From contig CAWARM010000013.1 in NCBI GenBank assembly GCA_963784425.1, positions 153,698 to 217,697 on the forward strand: a DNA stretch of 64,000 nt. Reading direction: 5' to 3'. Positions 1-9,046 of the stretch are shown here, in pieces. The DNA is from SHZL01 sp963784425 (GTDB lineage Bacteria > Pseudomonadota > Gammaproteobacteria > Xanthomonadales > SZUA-36). The translations under genes were made by a program, and so were the position numbers. Below the pieces are notes generated by a model that worked only from the letters and a program-made list of their open reading frames with translations, had not been told where the DNA came from and made no database searches. Every line of letters begins with the position of its first letter. Positions within the stretch are counted from its first letter, which is position 1.

Positions 1-1
1 A

Positions 2-721
2 TTGCGCATCAGCGCCATCATCACCTGTTTCAACGGCGCCGCCTTTGTCGCGGATGCCATTGCCAGCATCCGCCGGCAAGCAATCCCGGTCGCGCAGATT
101 GTAGTAATTGATGATGGATCGACCGACGACACTCCTGCTGTTATTGCCTCCCTGGCCGGCGATGACCTGTTCTACCATGCCCAGGCCAATCAAGGTTTGC
201 CAAGGGCCAGAAACGCCGGGCTGGAACGATCAAGCGGTGACCTGATTACTTTTCTGGACTACGATGATGTCTGGGTAGATAACAAACTTGCCATCCAGGT
301 GCAGATGCTAAAGGCGCAGGCGGAACTGGACGTGGTAGTCGGATATGCCCAGACCATGCGGCTGGTGAACCAGCGTGACGGCCAGATGGCGTTTGAACCC
401 TATGATGAGCCAGCACCCGCCCTGAGCATGAACGGAGCCACCATCCGCCGCGAGGTTTTTGACCGGGTAGGCCACTTTGACCCCGGTCAAAAATATTGCG
501 ACGACTGGGATTGGTATATGCGCGCTCGCGAGCTCGGAGTGCGTATCAAAATCCATGAAGACGTCGTTCATTACTACCGGCGTCACGACCGCAACATGAC
601 CAATAACGTCGAGCTGGGCAATCAGCACACTCTGATGATGCTCAAGAAATCCCTTGAGCGGCGCAGGAAACAGCATGGATCGGCGCAGTCCCTGCCCAGC
701 CTGCTGAACGGCGATGACTGA
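2..721 (+). CDS. Family 2 glycosyltransferase (GT-A fold)
   Basis: A family-2 glycosyltransferase of 239 residues, probably transferring a sugar from a nucleotide-sugar in surface polysaccharide or LPS synthesis; donor and acceptor cannot be told. It opens with the GT2 strand RISAIITCFNG, followed by VVIDDGSTDDT around residue 36 and the metal-binding FLDYDDVW around residue 85. A C-terminal DWDWYMRA segment and an arginine-rich tail (SLERRRKQ) follow. The first codon is TTG at base 2. It sits where GT2 proteins normally begin, so it may be the true start, but the window edge prevents checking for an earlier one. The 3' end overlaps the next glycosyltransferase gene by 8 bases, indicating one operon. 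Family is certain; specificity is unknown. Confidence 0.85.
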   Translation: MRISAIITCFNGAAFVADAIASIRRQAIPVAQIVVIDDGSTDDTPAVIASLAGDDLFYHAQANQGLPRARNAGLERSSGDLITFLDYDDVWVDNKLAIQVQMLKAQAELDVVVGYAQTMRLVNQRDGQMAFEPYDEPAPALSMNGATIRREVFDRVGHFDPGQKYCDDWDWYMRARELGVRIKIHEDVVHYYRRHDRNMTNNVELGNQHTLMMLKKSLERRRKQHGSAQSLPSLLNGDD

Positions 722-1512
722 TTCCCCCCGGCCATATCCCCTGGTCAGCGCCGTCATCCCGGTTTACAACGGTGAGCGTTATTTGCGTGAAGCCATGGAT
801 AGCGCCTTGTCGCAGGACTATCCGAATCTGGAAGTTCTGGTAATTGACGACGGCTCAAACGATGGCAGCGCGGGAATTGCCCAATCATATGCAAGTTTGG
901 CATATGCGAGTTTGGCCTATGCCGGTTTGGCCCATGTCAACCTGGCCCGGCATCCCCTCCGCTATCACCACCAGGACAACGCCGGGCTCAGTGCGGCGCA
1001 GAATGCCGGCGTACAGCATGCCAACGGCGAGTTCATCGCTTTCCTGGATTGCGATGACGTGTGGACACCCGGCAAGATTTCCCTGCAGATGGAAGCATTT
1101 TCGACCCAACCGGAGCTGGACATGGTATTCGGCTACGTCGAACAATTTGTTTCTCCCGAACTGTTGCAGGACGTCCAAAACGACTCTCCAGGCGAAGTTC
1201 AAAAAGCAGCAGACATCATGCCGGGCTACTCCACCGGCACCTTGCTGGCACGGCGCGAGGTTTTCCAGCGGGCAGGATTGTTTTCCAGTGAATTTCGTCT
1301 GGGCGAGTTTCTGGATTGGTATGCGCGGGCAACCGACGCTGGTTTGCGCAGTGCAATGCTCGTCCCCGGTGTTGCTCCGGCGGCGGATTCACCAGAACAA
1401 CATGGGCGTGCGCGACCGGGACAAGAGGTCGGACTATCTGCGCGTGTTCAAGGCCTCGCTCGATCGCCGGCGCAAGGCTCGCTCCAGTGCAGAAGAAAAG
1501 CCCACAACATGA
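714..1512 (+). CDS. Family 2 glycosyltransferase, frameshifted near its 3' end
   Basis: A second GT2 enzyme, paralogous to its upstream neighbour: VSAVIPVYNGE at the N-terminus, VLVIDDGSNDGS, FLDCDDVW, and a C-terminal EFLDWYARATDAGLR segment matching the neighbour's DWDWYMRARELGVR. The open frame from 714 runs on to 2537, joining a dioxygenase. However, after about base 1363 the expected GT2 tail (LLRRRIHQNNMG, then SLDRRRKA) appears in the next frame and stops at 1512. Removing one C from the CCCC run at 1364-1367 restores a normal 265-residue protein. Its stop would overlap the ATG of the next gene by ATGA. I read this as one glycosyltransferase gene with a one-base insertion, not a natural fusion. 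Sugar specificity is unknown. Confidence 0.75.
888..947 (+). repeat. Four imperfect 15-bp tandem repeats inside the second GT2 gene
   Basis: Four in-frame 15-bp units encode YASLA, YASLA, YAGLA and HVNLA in succession. They lie between the nucleotide-binding DDGS motif and the FLDCDDVW motif, where the neighbouring paralog has no such insert. This looks like a recent in-frame expansion in a loop of the GT-A fold. Confidence 0.75.
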
Positions 1513-2537
1513 GCAATTCAGCTGACCAGAATGCCCAGGCCCGCTTGCTTCGTACCGTGCAGGAAGGCGATTGCGCACCCATTCGGGCGGCGCTGAATTC
1601 CGGCCGGATCAACTTGAGCGATCTGCACGATATCCGGCAGCGCTACCACCGGCAGCGGCAGGCGAAGCTCCCGCTTGAAGGCCTGGCAAGCCCTACTTCC
1701 CGGCACTGGCTGACTGAACTTGAGGCCAATGGCATTGTCCGGCTTCCCGGGCTCCTTGGCGATGAAGACCTGCAGCAACTGCGGGGTGACTTCCAGGCTT
1801 TTATACAGGCACTGAACCGCAAGATCTTGCGCCGTGAGCCGGTTCACCAGGCATACGACGAGGAAGAAAGCTGGTGGCCGCAGGACCGGGCCTATATCAG
1901 CAACAATGCCTTCAAGTATTCCCCGCGCCTGGTAAATTGGTGCCGCCGCGATACACTGCTTGATCTGGTTCGTGCCTACATCGGGATAGAGCCCATCATC
2001 ACCCGTGGCGTGGCAATGAGATATTTGCCGGACGAGGAGAAACATTCCGACATGTTTGGCTGGCATCACGACATGGAAGATCGGCGCCTGAAAGTGTTGA
2101 TCCTGCTTACTGATGTTGGAATGAGCGATCAGAGCATGAGTTATGTGCGTGGATCGCATGCCCTTTATCACCCCTTGCCGATGTTTTACGAAAACACCTG
2201 CAGCCTGGAGTATTGCAAGCAGCAACTGGGCGACAGCACCATTATTTATGCCACGGGCCAGGCTGGAGATGTGTTCCTGTTCGATTCCAACGGCTCGCAC
2301 CGGGGAAACCGGCGGCCTCATGGCGCGGTCAGGGATACTTTTTTCATTGAATTTACCAGCGACCCAAGCGACATATGGGGTGGTGACCTGCCGGCCGGCA
2401 GTTGCGACGAATACGCCGGATCAGTCCCTGATCCCTTTGCAAAGTTCAAAACAGCAGAAAAAAAGTGGCGACAGCCAGTAACCCGCAAAGCACCGGCATG
2501 GGTGGAGAACCTGCCTGATGTCGCATGCTGGCTCTGA
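1509..2537 (+). CDS. Phytanoyl-CoA dioxygenase (PhyH) family Fe(II)/2-oxoglutarate oxygenase
   Basis: A 342-residue protein of the PhyH family, non-heme iron enzymes that use 2-oxoglutarate to hydroxylate or otherwise oxidise small molecules. The likely iron-binding HxD is in FGWHHDMEDRR, and the distal histidine with a co-substrate arginine is in GSHRGNRRPHG. The segment MSYVRGSHALYHPLP between them is typical of the family. The start is the ATG at 1509, overlapping the stop of the restored upstream glycosyltransferase (ATGA). An uninterrupted open frame from 714 exists only because of the upstream frameshift. Its 3' end overlaps the next gene by 20 bases. Lying among glycosyltransferases, it may modify a sugar or lipid in glycan synthesis; the substrate is not identifiable. 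Confidence 0.75.
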   Translation: MSNSADQNAQARLLRTVQEGDCAPIRAALNSGRINLSDLHDIRQRYHRQRQAKLPLEGLASPTSRHWLTELEANGIVRLPGLLGDEDLQQLRGDFQAFIQALNRKILRREPVHQAYDEEESWWPQDRAYISNNAFKYSPRLVNWCRRDTLLDLVRAYIGIEPIITRGVAMRYLPDEEKHSDMFGWHHDMEDRRLKVLILLTDVGMSDQSMSYVRGSHALYHPLPMFYENTCSLEYCKQQLGDSTIIYATGQAGDVFLFDSNGSHRGNRRPHGAVRDTFFIEFTSDPSDIWGGDLPAGSCDEYAGSVPDPFAKFKTAEKKWRQPVTRKAPAWVENLPDVACWL

Positions 2538-4194
2538 AACTGCTCGCCCCAGCCTGATAACTCCTCCAGGTATCGGGAAACGCTGCCTGTTTCTGTTGGC
2601 CTGGTTCCCCGTCGGCAGCCTTACCTTCATCCTGGCTGCGGGCCTGGTCCAGGGACTGCCGGTCTGGTTGATGAGCGAGGAGGAGCGGTTGTGGCTGCAG
2701 ATTGTATTGCTGGCCTTTCTGCTCAGCAGCCTGGTTCCCGGCGCCCTGGTGCTGCTGGGAGGCAGGCTTCGCTGCTGGTTGATGTGGAGTTTGACGGCCG
2801 CCATTTTTGGCGGAATCTGGTATCTGGCGAGCCTGCTTGGACACGCTGTACCGCTGAGCGGTCTGGCGTTGCTGGCTGCGGTGGCCGCCCTGCTCAATTT
2901 TTGCCTTCCTCCCGCGGCTCAGGGCCGTTGGAGGGTCTTGCTCCTACCCGCAGGCCTGGCCACACTGATTGCGCTTTGCAGTTTGCCCATCGCGGGCGAC
3001 TACGCGCCGGTAACACAGCTGTACTACGGATTTCGATTGCCACAGAGGAAGGTGCTGGAGACCACCGTCTACCCGGTGCATTACACTTTGTTCCGCGCTC
3101 CCCTGCCCATTCCCGAAGTCTTCGGCGGCGGCCTGGCCACCGTGCGGAACACCGTGTTGCTGGTCACCGGCGATGGCGAGTTCTACAGGCTGGATATTTC
3201 TGCGCAGGGTGATCGCCTCAAGGTGGAACCCCTGGGCTATAAGGTGCCCATAAACACAACGGCACTCAGAGCGCAGGGGCTACAGTACCGGGAATACCGG
3301 AGATTTCGCGTTCACGGTGTATTGTTGCTGGCCCCCGGCGATGCAGACCATGTGCAGGTATTGGTTACCCATCATTACTTCCACGAAGCGGAAAACTGCA
3401 CCACGGTCCGCCTGTCCTCCTTCAGTGCCTCGACAGATGAGTTCGTGACCGGCCGCGCCAATCCACAGTGGCGGACGCTTTATGAAACCCAGCCGTGCTT
3501 GCCACTGAAAGTGGATGGCAAGGTGTTTTTTAGCGGGCACCAGGCCGGTGGCCGGATGCAACAGGAAAGCGCTACGAAGGTGCTGGTGTCTGTTGGGGAT
3601 CATGGGTATGACGGAGTCAATTCACCGCATATCGCACCACAGGATATGCGCAGTGACTACGGCAAAATCCTGGAAATCGATACGGTGACCGGCTCGCACC
3701 GGATATTCAGCTCGGGATTCCGCAATCCCCAGGGGCTTTACCGCGACAAGCAAGGCAATATCTGGGCCACTGACCACGGACCTAAGGGTGGCGATGAACT
3801 GGACCTCATTCACGAGGGCAAAAATTACGGCTGGCCGGTTGAAACATTTGGCGCAAATTATGAGCACTACACGTGGCCGCGGGCCGGCGCCAAACCACCT
3901 GCCCTGGACTTGAGTTCGCCCGCTTTGGCCTGGCTGCCATCCGTCGCTGTTTCCAACCTGACCGGCATTGACCACGGTGTCTTTGAGCGTTGGCGCGGTG
4001 ATCTGCTGATGGGATCACTGCGAGCGAAATCTGTTTACCGAATTCACCTGGAAGGCACACGGCCTGTTTTCAACGAAGCGATCTTGCTCGAGGAATGCAT
4101 CAGGGACCTGGCGCTTGACGCCAAGGGCCGCATCGTGCTGTGGACTGACGATGGCCGCATTGGCTTGCTCGCCCCACTGCCGGATCCTGACTAA
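2518..4194 (+). CDS. Membrane-anchored PQQ-type sugar dehydrogenase (glucose/sorbosone dehydrogenase fold)
   Basis: The C-terminal two thirds (about residues 170-555) resemble the soluble aldose/sorbosone dehydrogenase beta-propeller. Marker segments are SGFRNPQGLYRD, WATDHGPKGGDELDLI and GKNYGWP, then SGIDHG-like and DLLMGSLRAKSVYRI blades. In known members this propeller binds PQQ and calcium and oxidises sugars in the periplasm. The first 150 or so residues form about four or five hydrophobic segments, so the propeller is probably tethered to the inner membrane; most relatives have a simple signal peptide. The ATG at 2518 overlaps the end of the dioxygenase gene, suggesting translational coupling. 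PQQ binding is inferred from the fold, not from identified ligands. Confidence 0.75.
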   Translation: MSHAGSETARPSLITPPGIGKRCLFLLAWFPVGSLTFILAAGLVQGLPVWLMSEEERLWLQIVLLAFLLSSLVPGALVLLGGRLRCWLMWSLTAAIFGGIWYLASLLGHAVPLSGLALLAAVAALLNFCLPPAAQGRWRVLLLPAGLATLIALCSLPIAGDYAPVTQLYYGFRLPQRKVLETTVYPVHYTLFRAPLPIPEVFGGGLATVRNTVLLVTGDGEFYRLDISAQGDRLKVEPLGYKVPINTTALRAQGLQYREYRRFRVHGVLLLAPGDADHVQVLVTHHYFHEAENCTTVRLSSFSASTDEFVTGRANPQWRTLYETQPCLPLKVDGKVFFSGHQAGGRMQQESATKVLVSVGDHGYDGVNSPHIAPQDMRSDYGKILEIDTVTGSHRIFSSGFRNPQGLYRDKQGNIWATDHGPKGGDELDLIHEGKNYGWPVETFGANYEHYTWPRAGAKPPALDLSSPALAWLPSVAVSNLTGIDHGVFERWRGDLLMGSLRAKSVYRIHLEGTRPVFNEAILLEECIRDLALDAKGRIVLWTDDGRIGLLAPLPDPD

Positions 4195-4243
4195 AAATGG
4201 GAGTTGATCATCGCGTGCCTGGACGTGGGCGTGACAAGGCCCC

Positions 4244-5224
4244 ATGAACACGGTGTTCACACTGTCTCGAATCAAGCGCGCCATCCTGCATCGCCTGGAA
4301 TTGCGTGCCGCGCTGCGATGCGCTTTGCAGCGCCAGCGAAAGTCAGTGCTGTTTACTGGTATTGCCGCCATCCGCGGCCGCTCAGCAAGATATGCCTCAC
4401 TCGAGCATTTTCAGCATGATATTCCTGCCGTGCTGCCAGGAAATAACAGCGATTACCTGGTGGCGCAAGAGTTCCTGACCGACGAGTTTCTCACGGATAG
4501 CCGGCCCAAAGTCTTCTTCTCGCGCGAGCCCACGGCACACCATGACGAGAGGACCCGCAACTACCTGAAACTAAATGAACTGGCTTCGTGCATTCTTTCC
4601 TTTGGTGAGGAAGACATCAATCGCCGCATGTTTTACGTAGCCCTTCCGGGCAACAGGACACGGAGCATCAGCAAGCTGCGCCATACGCTCAACAGCGGGC
4701 GGCCCCGACTATGCTGCATGGTCAACCGCTACCATGAAAGCGACCGCATGCCTTTACTGCAGGAACGTATCAGGTTCATCCGGGCCATGGGCAAAGACAT
4801 CGATATCTATGGCCGCACCACATCGGGAGAAGAAAATGGGTGGCTCCACTACCCAAACTTCCGCGGTCCAAGCGGCAACAAGCTCAAGACCCTGGCTGGT
4901 TATACCTTCAACCTGTGTTTTGAAAACTGTGACGAGGACGGCTATATCACCGAAAAAATCGTCCAGGCGCTGATCGCGGGTTGCGTGCCGCTGTACTGGG
5001 GCGGAGGGGGGTTTTTGCAACAAACCATCCCCTCCTCCTGCTTCATCAATTGCAAAGGCCAGGATCCGGTGGCCGTCTACCAGCGTATTCGCATGATGCC
5101 GCAGGAAGAGATTATCGGCTATCGTCAGGCGGGCCTTGATTTCATAGCATCCCCTCAAGCCGATCGATTCACCTGGAATTACTGGGCCAAACTGGTAACG
5201 CAACGCCTGCTGGAATCAGCCTGA
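4244..5224 (+). CDS. Glycosyltransferase family 10 (fucosyltransferase-like)
   Basis: A 326-residue GT10-type enzyme. The diagnostic alpha-1,3-fucosyltransferase motif is present as NLCFENCDEDGYITEKI followed by ALIAGCVPLYWGG, around residues 222-255. This region binds GDP-fucose in characterised members. An upstream KVFFSREPTAHH segment also fits. The function inferred is transfer of fucose or a related GDP-sugar to a surface glycan such as O-antigen. The ATG at 4244 is the first good start after a 49-base gap. The 3' end overlaps the convergent Sel1 gene by nine bases. Other genes needed to make GDP-fucose are not in this window. Confidence 0.85.
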   Translation: MNTVFTLSRIKRAILHRLELRAALRCALQRQRKSVLFTGIAAIRGRSARYASLEHFQHDIPAVLPGNNSDYLVAQEFLTDEFLTDSRPKVFFSREPTAHHDERTRNYLKLNELASCILSFGEEDINRRMFYVALPGNRTRSISKLRHTLNSGRPRLCCMVNRYHESDRMPLLQERIRFIRAMGKDIDIYGRTTSGEENGWLHYPNFRGPSGNKLKTLAGYTFNLCFENCDEDGYITEKIVQALIAGCVPLYWGGGGFLQQTIPSSCFINCKGQDPVAVYQRIRMMPQEEIIGYRQAGLDFIASPQADRFTWNYWAKLVTQRLLESA

Positions 5225-5851
5225 TGCCCGTTTAAGGTAGGCTTGCAGGCCCGGTTTGAGGTTATCGGGCTTCAGCAATTCCTCGGTCAGTGCCATGGCT
5301 TTTTCAACATCCGGCAGCGGCATGCGGTTGGCCAGCCCCTGGCGGTTCCGTGCGGCGGTGCTGTTCGGGTTCGAATCGTAAGCAACTGAAAGATTGTACA
5401 AGGCCATTGCCAGCACTTTGTCCTGCGGTACGCCCTCACCTTTTTCATAGAGAACACCGAGATTACTCAACGCGTCGATGTCGCCACTTTCCGCCGCGGG
5501 CCGGTACCAGTAAGCAGCTTGCGCAGGGTCTGCCGGCATACCAATGCCATGCTCGTACATCGCCCCAAGATTGAACTGTGCGTCGGTGTTGCCCTGCCGC
5601 GCAGCCTTGAGGTACCAGGCAGCAGCCTGCTGCAGGTTTACCGGCATGCCAAATCCGTTCTCGGCCATGACACCCATGGCGTATTGGGCGCGGGCATCAC
5701 CCTTCCCGACCAGCGGCTGCAACTCCTCCAGGGCCTTGGGGTAATTGCCGGAATCAAACGCAGCAGTCGCTTCGTCGAAACCCGCCTTTAGCGATGCGGC
5801 GCTCAATGCAAGTGCAAGGCATGCCGTCAATTTCAAGTCTTGCAAAAGCAT
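5216..5851 (-). CDS. Secreted Sel1-repeat (TPR-like) protein
   Basis: The protein starts with a signal peptide (MLLQDLKLTACLALALSAA) and then has at least three Sel1 repeats: AQYAMGVMAENGFG, AQFNLGAMYEHGIG and ALSNLGVLYEKGEG, each followed by a xxAAxWYxxAA helix. Such repeats form alpha-solenoids for protein-protein contacts, often in the periplasm or envelope. I chose the ATG at 5851 because it gives a clean signal peptide and has GGAG eight bases upstream; the longer frame from 5908 adds 19 residues overlapping the photolyase end. It lies 10 bases downstream of the photolyase gene and is probably co-transcribed with it. The binding partner is unknown. Confidence 0.8.
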   Translation of the reverse strand: MLLQDLKLTACLALALSAASLKAGFDEATAAFDSGNYPKALEELQPLVGKGDARAQYAMGVMAENGFGMPVNLQQAAAWYLKAARQGNTDAQFNLGAMYEHGIGMPADPAQAAYWYRPAAESGDIDALSNLGVLYEKGEGVPQDKVLAMALYNLSVAYDSNPNSTAARNRQGLANRMPLPDVEKAMALTEELLKPDNLKPGLQAYLKRASG

Positions 5852-5861
5852 TGGAGCTCCT

Positions 5862-7316
5862 TCAGTTGCGCTGTCGTAGTTTGTTTTCTGCCAGCGCTGC
5901 CAGCGCACGTTCCCGCCCGATGCGATGGTCGATGACCGGCAGCGGATAATTCTTGCCCAATGTTACCCCAGCCGCCGCCAGTACCTCCCGTGGGGCAAGC
6001 CATGGCTGGTGGATGAACTCTGTCGGCAGGCGCGCCAGTTGCGGCACGAAGCGACGCACGTAATCCCCCTGCGGGTCGAACTTCTCCCCCTGGGTGACCG
6101 GGTTGAAGATACGAAAATAGGGTGCGGCATCGGCACCACAACCGGCCACCCACTGCCAGCCCATGGTGTTACTGGCAAGGTCAGCATCCACCAGCGTGTC
6201 CCAGAACCAGCGCGCACCTTCCTGCCAGGGCTGCAACTGGTGTTTGACCAGGAAGGAGGCCACCACCATGCGCACCCGGTTGTGCATCCAGCCCGTTTGC
6301 CATAGTTGACGCATACCGGCGTCAACCAGCGGATAACCGGTCTGTCCCTGCTGCCAGGCCAGCAGCTGTGCTTCATCCGGCTGCCACGGAAACGTGCGGA
6401 AGGCCGGCTTCATGGCCTGTTCAGGGGAGTCGGGGAAGTGTTGCAACAGGTGATAGGCAAATTCCCGCCATGCCACTTCGCTGAGAAAAGTGTGCCCACC
6501 GCCACCGTCCTGTTCGCCGGCAGCGTGTACTGCAGCCCACACCTGGCGGGGACTTAGCTGGCCCCAGTGCAGGTACGGGGAAAGCCGCGAAGTACCTTCT
6601 ACACCCGGCACATTGCGTTGCTCGCGGTAACTGCCAACTGCCTGTTTTACAAACGTGTGCAGGGCATTGGCCGCGCCGGCCAGTGTAGGATCCCAGTGCC
6701 GCGGAAACTCTTTGTCCCAGGCAATTCGCGGCAGTAAACCCAGGCTATCAATCGACTCACTGCGTGGCACTTTTGCTGGCGCAAGCAGCGCGGATGTCCT
6801 GGTGTGAACCGGCGTCTCCAGCGGCAGGGTGCGAAGGTGTTTCCAGAACGGCGTAAACACCCGGAACGGTTTTCCAGACTGGTTGCGCACCTGTTCCGGC
6901 TCAATCAACAGAGTGGCATTGAATACCTTTACTTCTAAGCCCTGGCCTTGCAGCACCCGCTGGATACGCGCATCACGCTCAGCGGCTGCAGGTTCATACA
7001 GTCGGCTGAACAGCACGCTTGCAACGCTCAGCCCGGCCAACCCCAATTCACTGACGATTTCCTGCAGGGCAGCAAGGCTGGGACCCATGCGAATGACCAG
7101 TGGCAAACCCACGGCCCCCATTTCCATCTGCAAGGAGTGCAGCGCATGATGCAGCCACCATGCTGATGCGCCGCCGGGTGGCCAGTTGCCGTCTTCTGCG
7201 GGTGCGTGAATGTATAACGGGACAAGCGGCCGGCCGAGGCGCACCGCTTCGGCCAGCATGGGATGATCCTGCACACGCAGGTCCTGCCGGAACCATGCCA
7301 GCGTCACCGCCTTCAT
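5862..7316 (-). CDS. phrB: Deoxyribodipyrimidine photolyase (class I, FAD-dependent)
   Basis: A 484-residue photolyase/cryptochrome family enzyme that repairs cyclobutane pyrimidine dimers with blue light. The N-terminal alpha/beta antenna domain begins LAWFRQDLRVQDHPML. The C-terminal helical FAD domain has the family signatures WREFAYHLLQHFP, GYPLVDAGMRQLWQTGWMHNR and TLVDADLASNTMGWQW. C-terminal RRFVPQLARLP and PVIDHRIGRERAL are also typical. Length and motifs match the folate-type class I CPD photolyases such as E. coli PhrB. The antenna cofactor cannot be decided from sequence alone. The ATG at 7316 gives the canonical N-terminus. It is followed at 10 bases by the Sel1 gene. Confidence 0.92.
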   Translation of the reverse strand: MKAVTLAWFRQDLRVQDHPMLAEAVRLGRPLVPLYIHAPAEDGNWPPGGASAWWLHHALHSLQMEMGAVGLPLVIRMGPSLAALQEIVSELGLAGLSVASVLFSRLYEPAAAERDARIQRVLQGQGLEVKVFNATLLIEPEQVRNQSGKPFRVFTPFWKHLRTLPLETPVHTRTSALLAPAKVPRSESIDSLGLLPRIAWDKEFPRHWDPTLAGAANALHTFVKQAVGSYREQRNVPGVEGTSRLSPYLHWGQLSPRQVWAAVHAAGEQDGGGGHTFLSEVAWREFAYHLLQHFPDSPEQAMKPAFRTFPWQPDEAQLLAWQQGQTGYPLVDAGMRQLWQTGWMHNRVRMVVASFLVKHQLQPWQEGARWFWDTLVDADLASNTMGWQWVAGCGADAAPYFRIFNPVTQGEKFDPQGDYVRRFVPQLARLPTEFIHQPWLAPREVLAAAGVTLGKNYPLPVIDHRIGRERALAALAENKLRQRN

Positions 7317-7359
7317 TCAGGATTGAAAGCCGTTGAGCATGCGGAGGTACGCAAATTGT

Positions 7360-8757
7360 TCAGGCATTGATCTTGCGCGCCCGCACTGCACGCCCTTTGA
7401 TTTTCCCCGCCGCAAGGTAATTAAGGGCCTGGCGCAGTGCGGCGCGTTCAACGGCAACATAGCTGCACATGTCAAAAATGGCGATCTTGCCAATCTGTGA
7501 TGCCGGGCAGGCCGGCATCGCCCGTCAATGCACCAAGGATATCGCCCGGACGGATTTTCTGCTTGCGCCCGGCATCGATCTGGATCGTCACCATGGGTGC
7601 TTTGAGGGTATAGCCCGGCACACGGTCCAGGGATGCATACACATCACAGGCACAGGGCCTGGATAGATAGACCTTCGATCGCTTGTACGCGCTGGTATTC
7701 CGAGTTGCGCGAAAATGCTCAGGGCCAGGCCCTTCTCTCCTGCCCGGCCAGTGCGCCCAATGCGGTGCACATAGATTTCCGGGTCACGGGGCAATTCGTA
7801 GTTGATCACGGCCTGCAGTGACTTGATGTCGAGGCCACGTGCCGCCACGTCGGTTGCCACCAGCACCGGGCAACTGTTGTTGGCAAACTGCACCAGCACC
7901 TGGTCGCGCTCGCGTTGCTCCAGGTCGCCATGAATGGCCAGACACTGGATACGGTTTGCGTCCAGGAACTCGGCCACTTCGTCACACTGTTTTTTGGTAT
8001 GGCAAAACACCAGCGCGGATTCGGGCTGGTAATGTTCGAACAAGGCCAGCAGGGTGTTATTGCGCTCATGTGTTTTTACCTCGTAAAACACCTGCTCAAT
8101 GACACCCGGCTCATGTTCCTCCTCCACCGTTACAGTCGCCGGGCTACGCTGGACTGAGCGGCTGATTTTTCTGATTGCATCGGGGTAGGTGGCGGAAAAC
8201 AGCACCGTCTGGCGGGTCTTCGGAGTCTGTGCCACGATTTCACTGACGGCATCCAGAAAACCCATGTCCAGCATCCGGTCTGCCTCATCCAGCACCAGGG
8301 TTTTCAAACCGTCCAGATCCAGGGTCTTCTGGGCGAGGTGATCCAGCACGCGCCCCGGCGTGCCCACAACGATGTGCGCGCCGTGTTCCAGCGATCCTTT
8401 CTGTGGGCCAAATGGCTTGCCGCCGCACAGGGACACCAGCTTGATATTGGGTACAGCCTGGGCCAGCCGGCGCAGTTCCTTGCCCACCTGGTCCGCCAAT
8501 TCGCGCGTGGGACACAGCACCAGGGCCTGTACCCCGAAAAAACGCGGGTTGATCTGTTCCAGCATTCCAATGCCAAACGCCGCCGTCTTGCCGCTGCCGG
8601 TCTTGGCTCGGGCGATCACGTCCTTGCCGGCCAGCACCAGTGGCAAGCTGCCGGCCTGGATGGGCGTCATTTTGAGATAGCCCAGGGATTCCAGGTTGGC
8701 GATCTGCGCAGCGGAGATCGGCAGGGAGGAAAAACTGTCGCTGGTCTTGGCGGTCAT
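7360..8757 (-). pseudogene. dbpA: DEAD-box RNA helicase DbpA, with three frameshifts in the C-terminal part
   Basis: The intact part (8757 down to about 7716) is a DEAD-box helicase core: a Q-motif region (LGYLKMTPIQAGSLPL), Walker A AKTGSGKT, DEAD in VLDEADRMLD, SAT, and HRIGRTGRAG. The DbpA RNA-binding tail follows, but spread over three frames: SEYQRVQAIEGLSIQ, then DAGRKQKIRPGDILGALTGD, then IGKIAIFDMCSYVAVERAAL to a stop at 7360-7362. DbpA acts in 50S subunit assembly, recognising 23S rRNA hairpin 92 through this tail. Deleting one base from each of the runs at 7712-7715 (A), 7655-7657 (G) and 7505-7507 (G) restores about 465 residues, the normal length. The open frame alone ends at 7588. 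The chosen ATG replaces an upstream TTG at 8781. It may be real decay or sequence error. Confidence 0.8.
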
Positions 8758-9046
8758 GCCTTGCTTACCCTGGAATGCCAAAGGAGGTGGTGCGTGAGCC
8801 GTATCATACAGTGGTGGCTTTGGCCGGTGGCCCTGAATGCCTTCAAAGGCAATTTTCTTACCTGCGTCGAAGTCGAAACCCCATGGTTAAATAAAACGCA
8901 CACGCTCAATTTGTGTAACAGGTGTTTTCTTATGCGGGAGATTCAGTTTGACAAAGACACAAGCACGAATTAGGCTGTGACATAGGCTATGGCATATGCC
9001 AATTCAGCACCCGCCTTTGTACCTCGGCCTCTCGGGAGGATTCACC

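Noticed and set aside
1364..1367. Programmed ribosomal frameshifting in the GT2-PhyH region
   Set aside because: There is no slippery heptamer with a downstream structure. The PhyH gene has its own ATG in the ATGA overlap, so a fused product is not needed.
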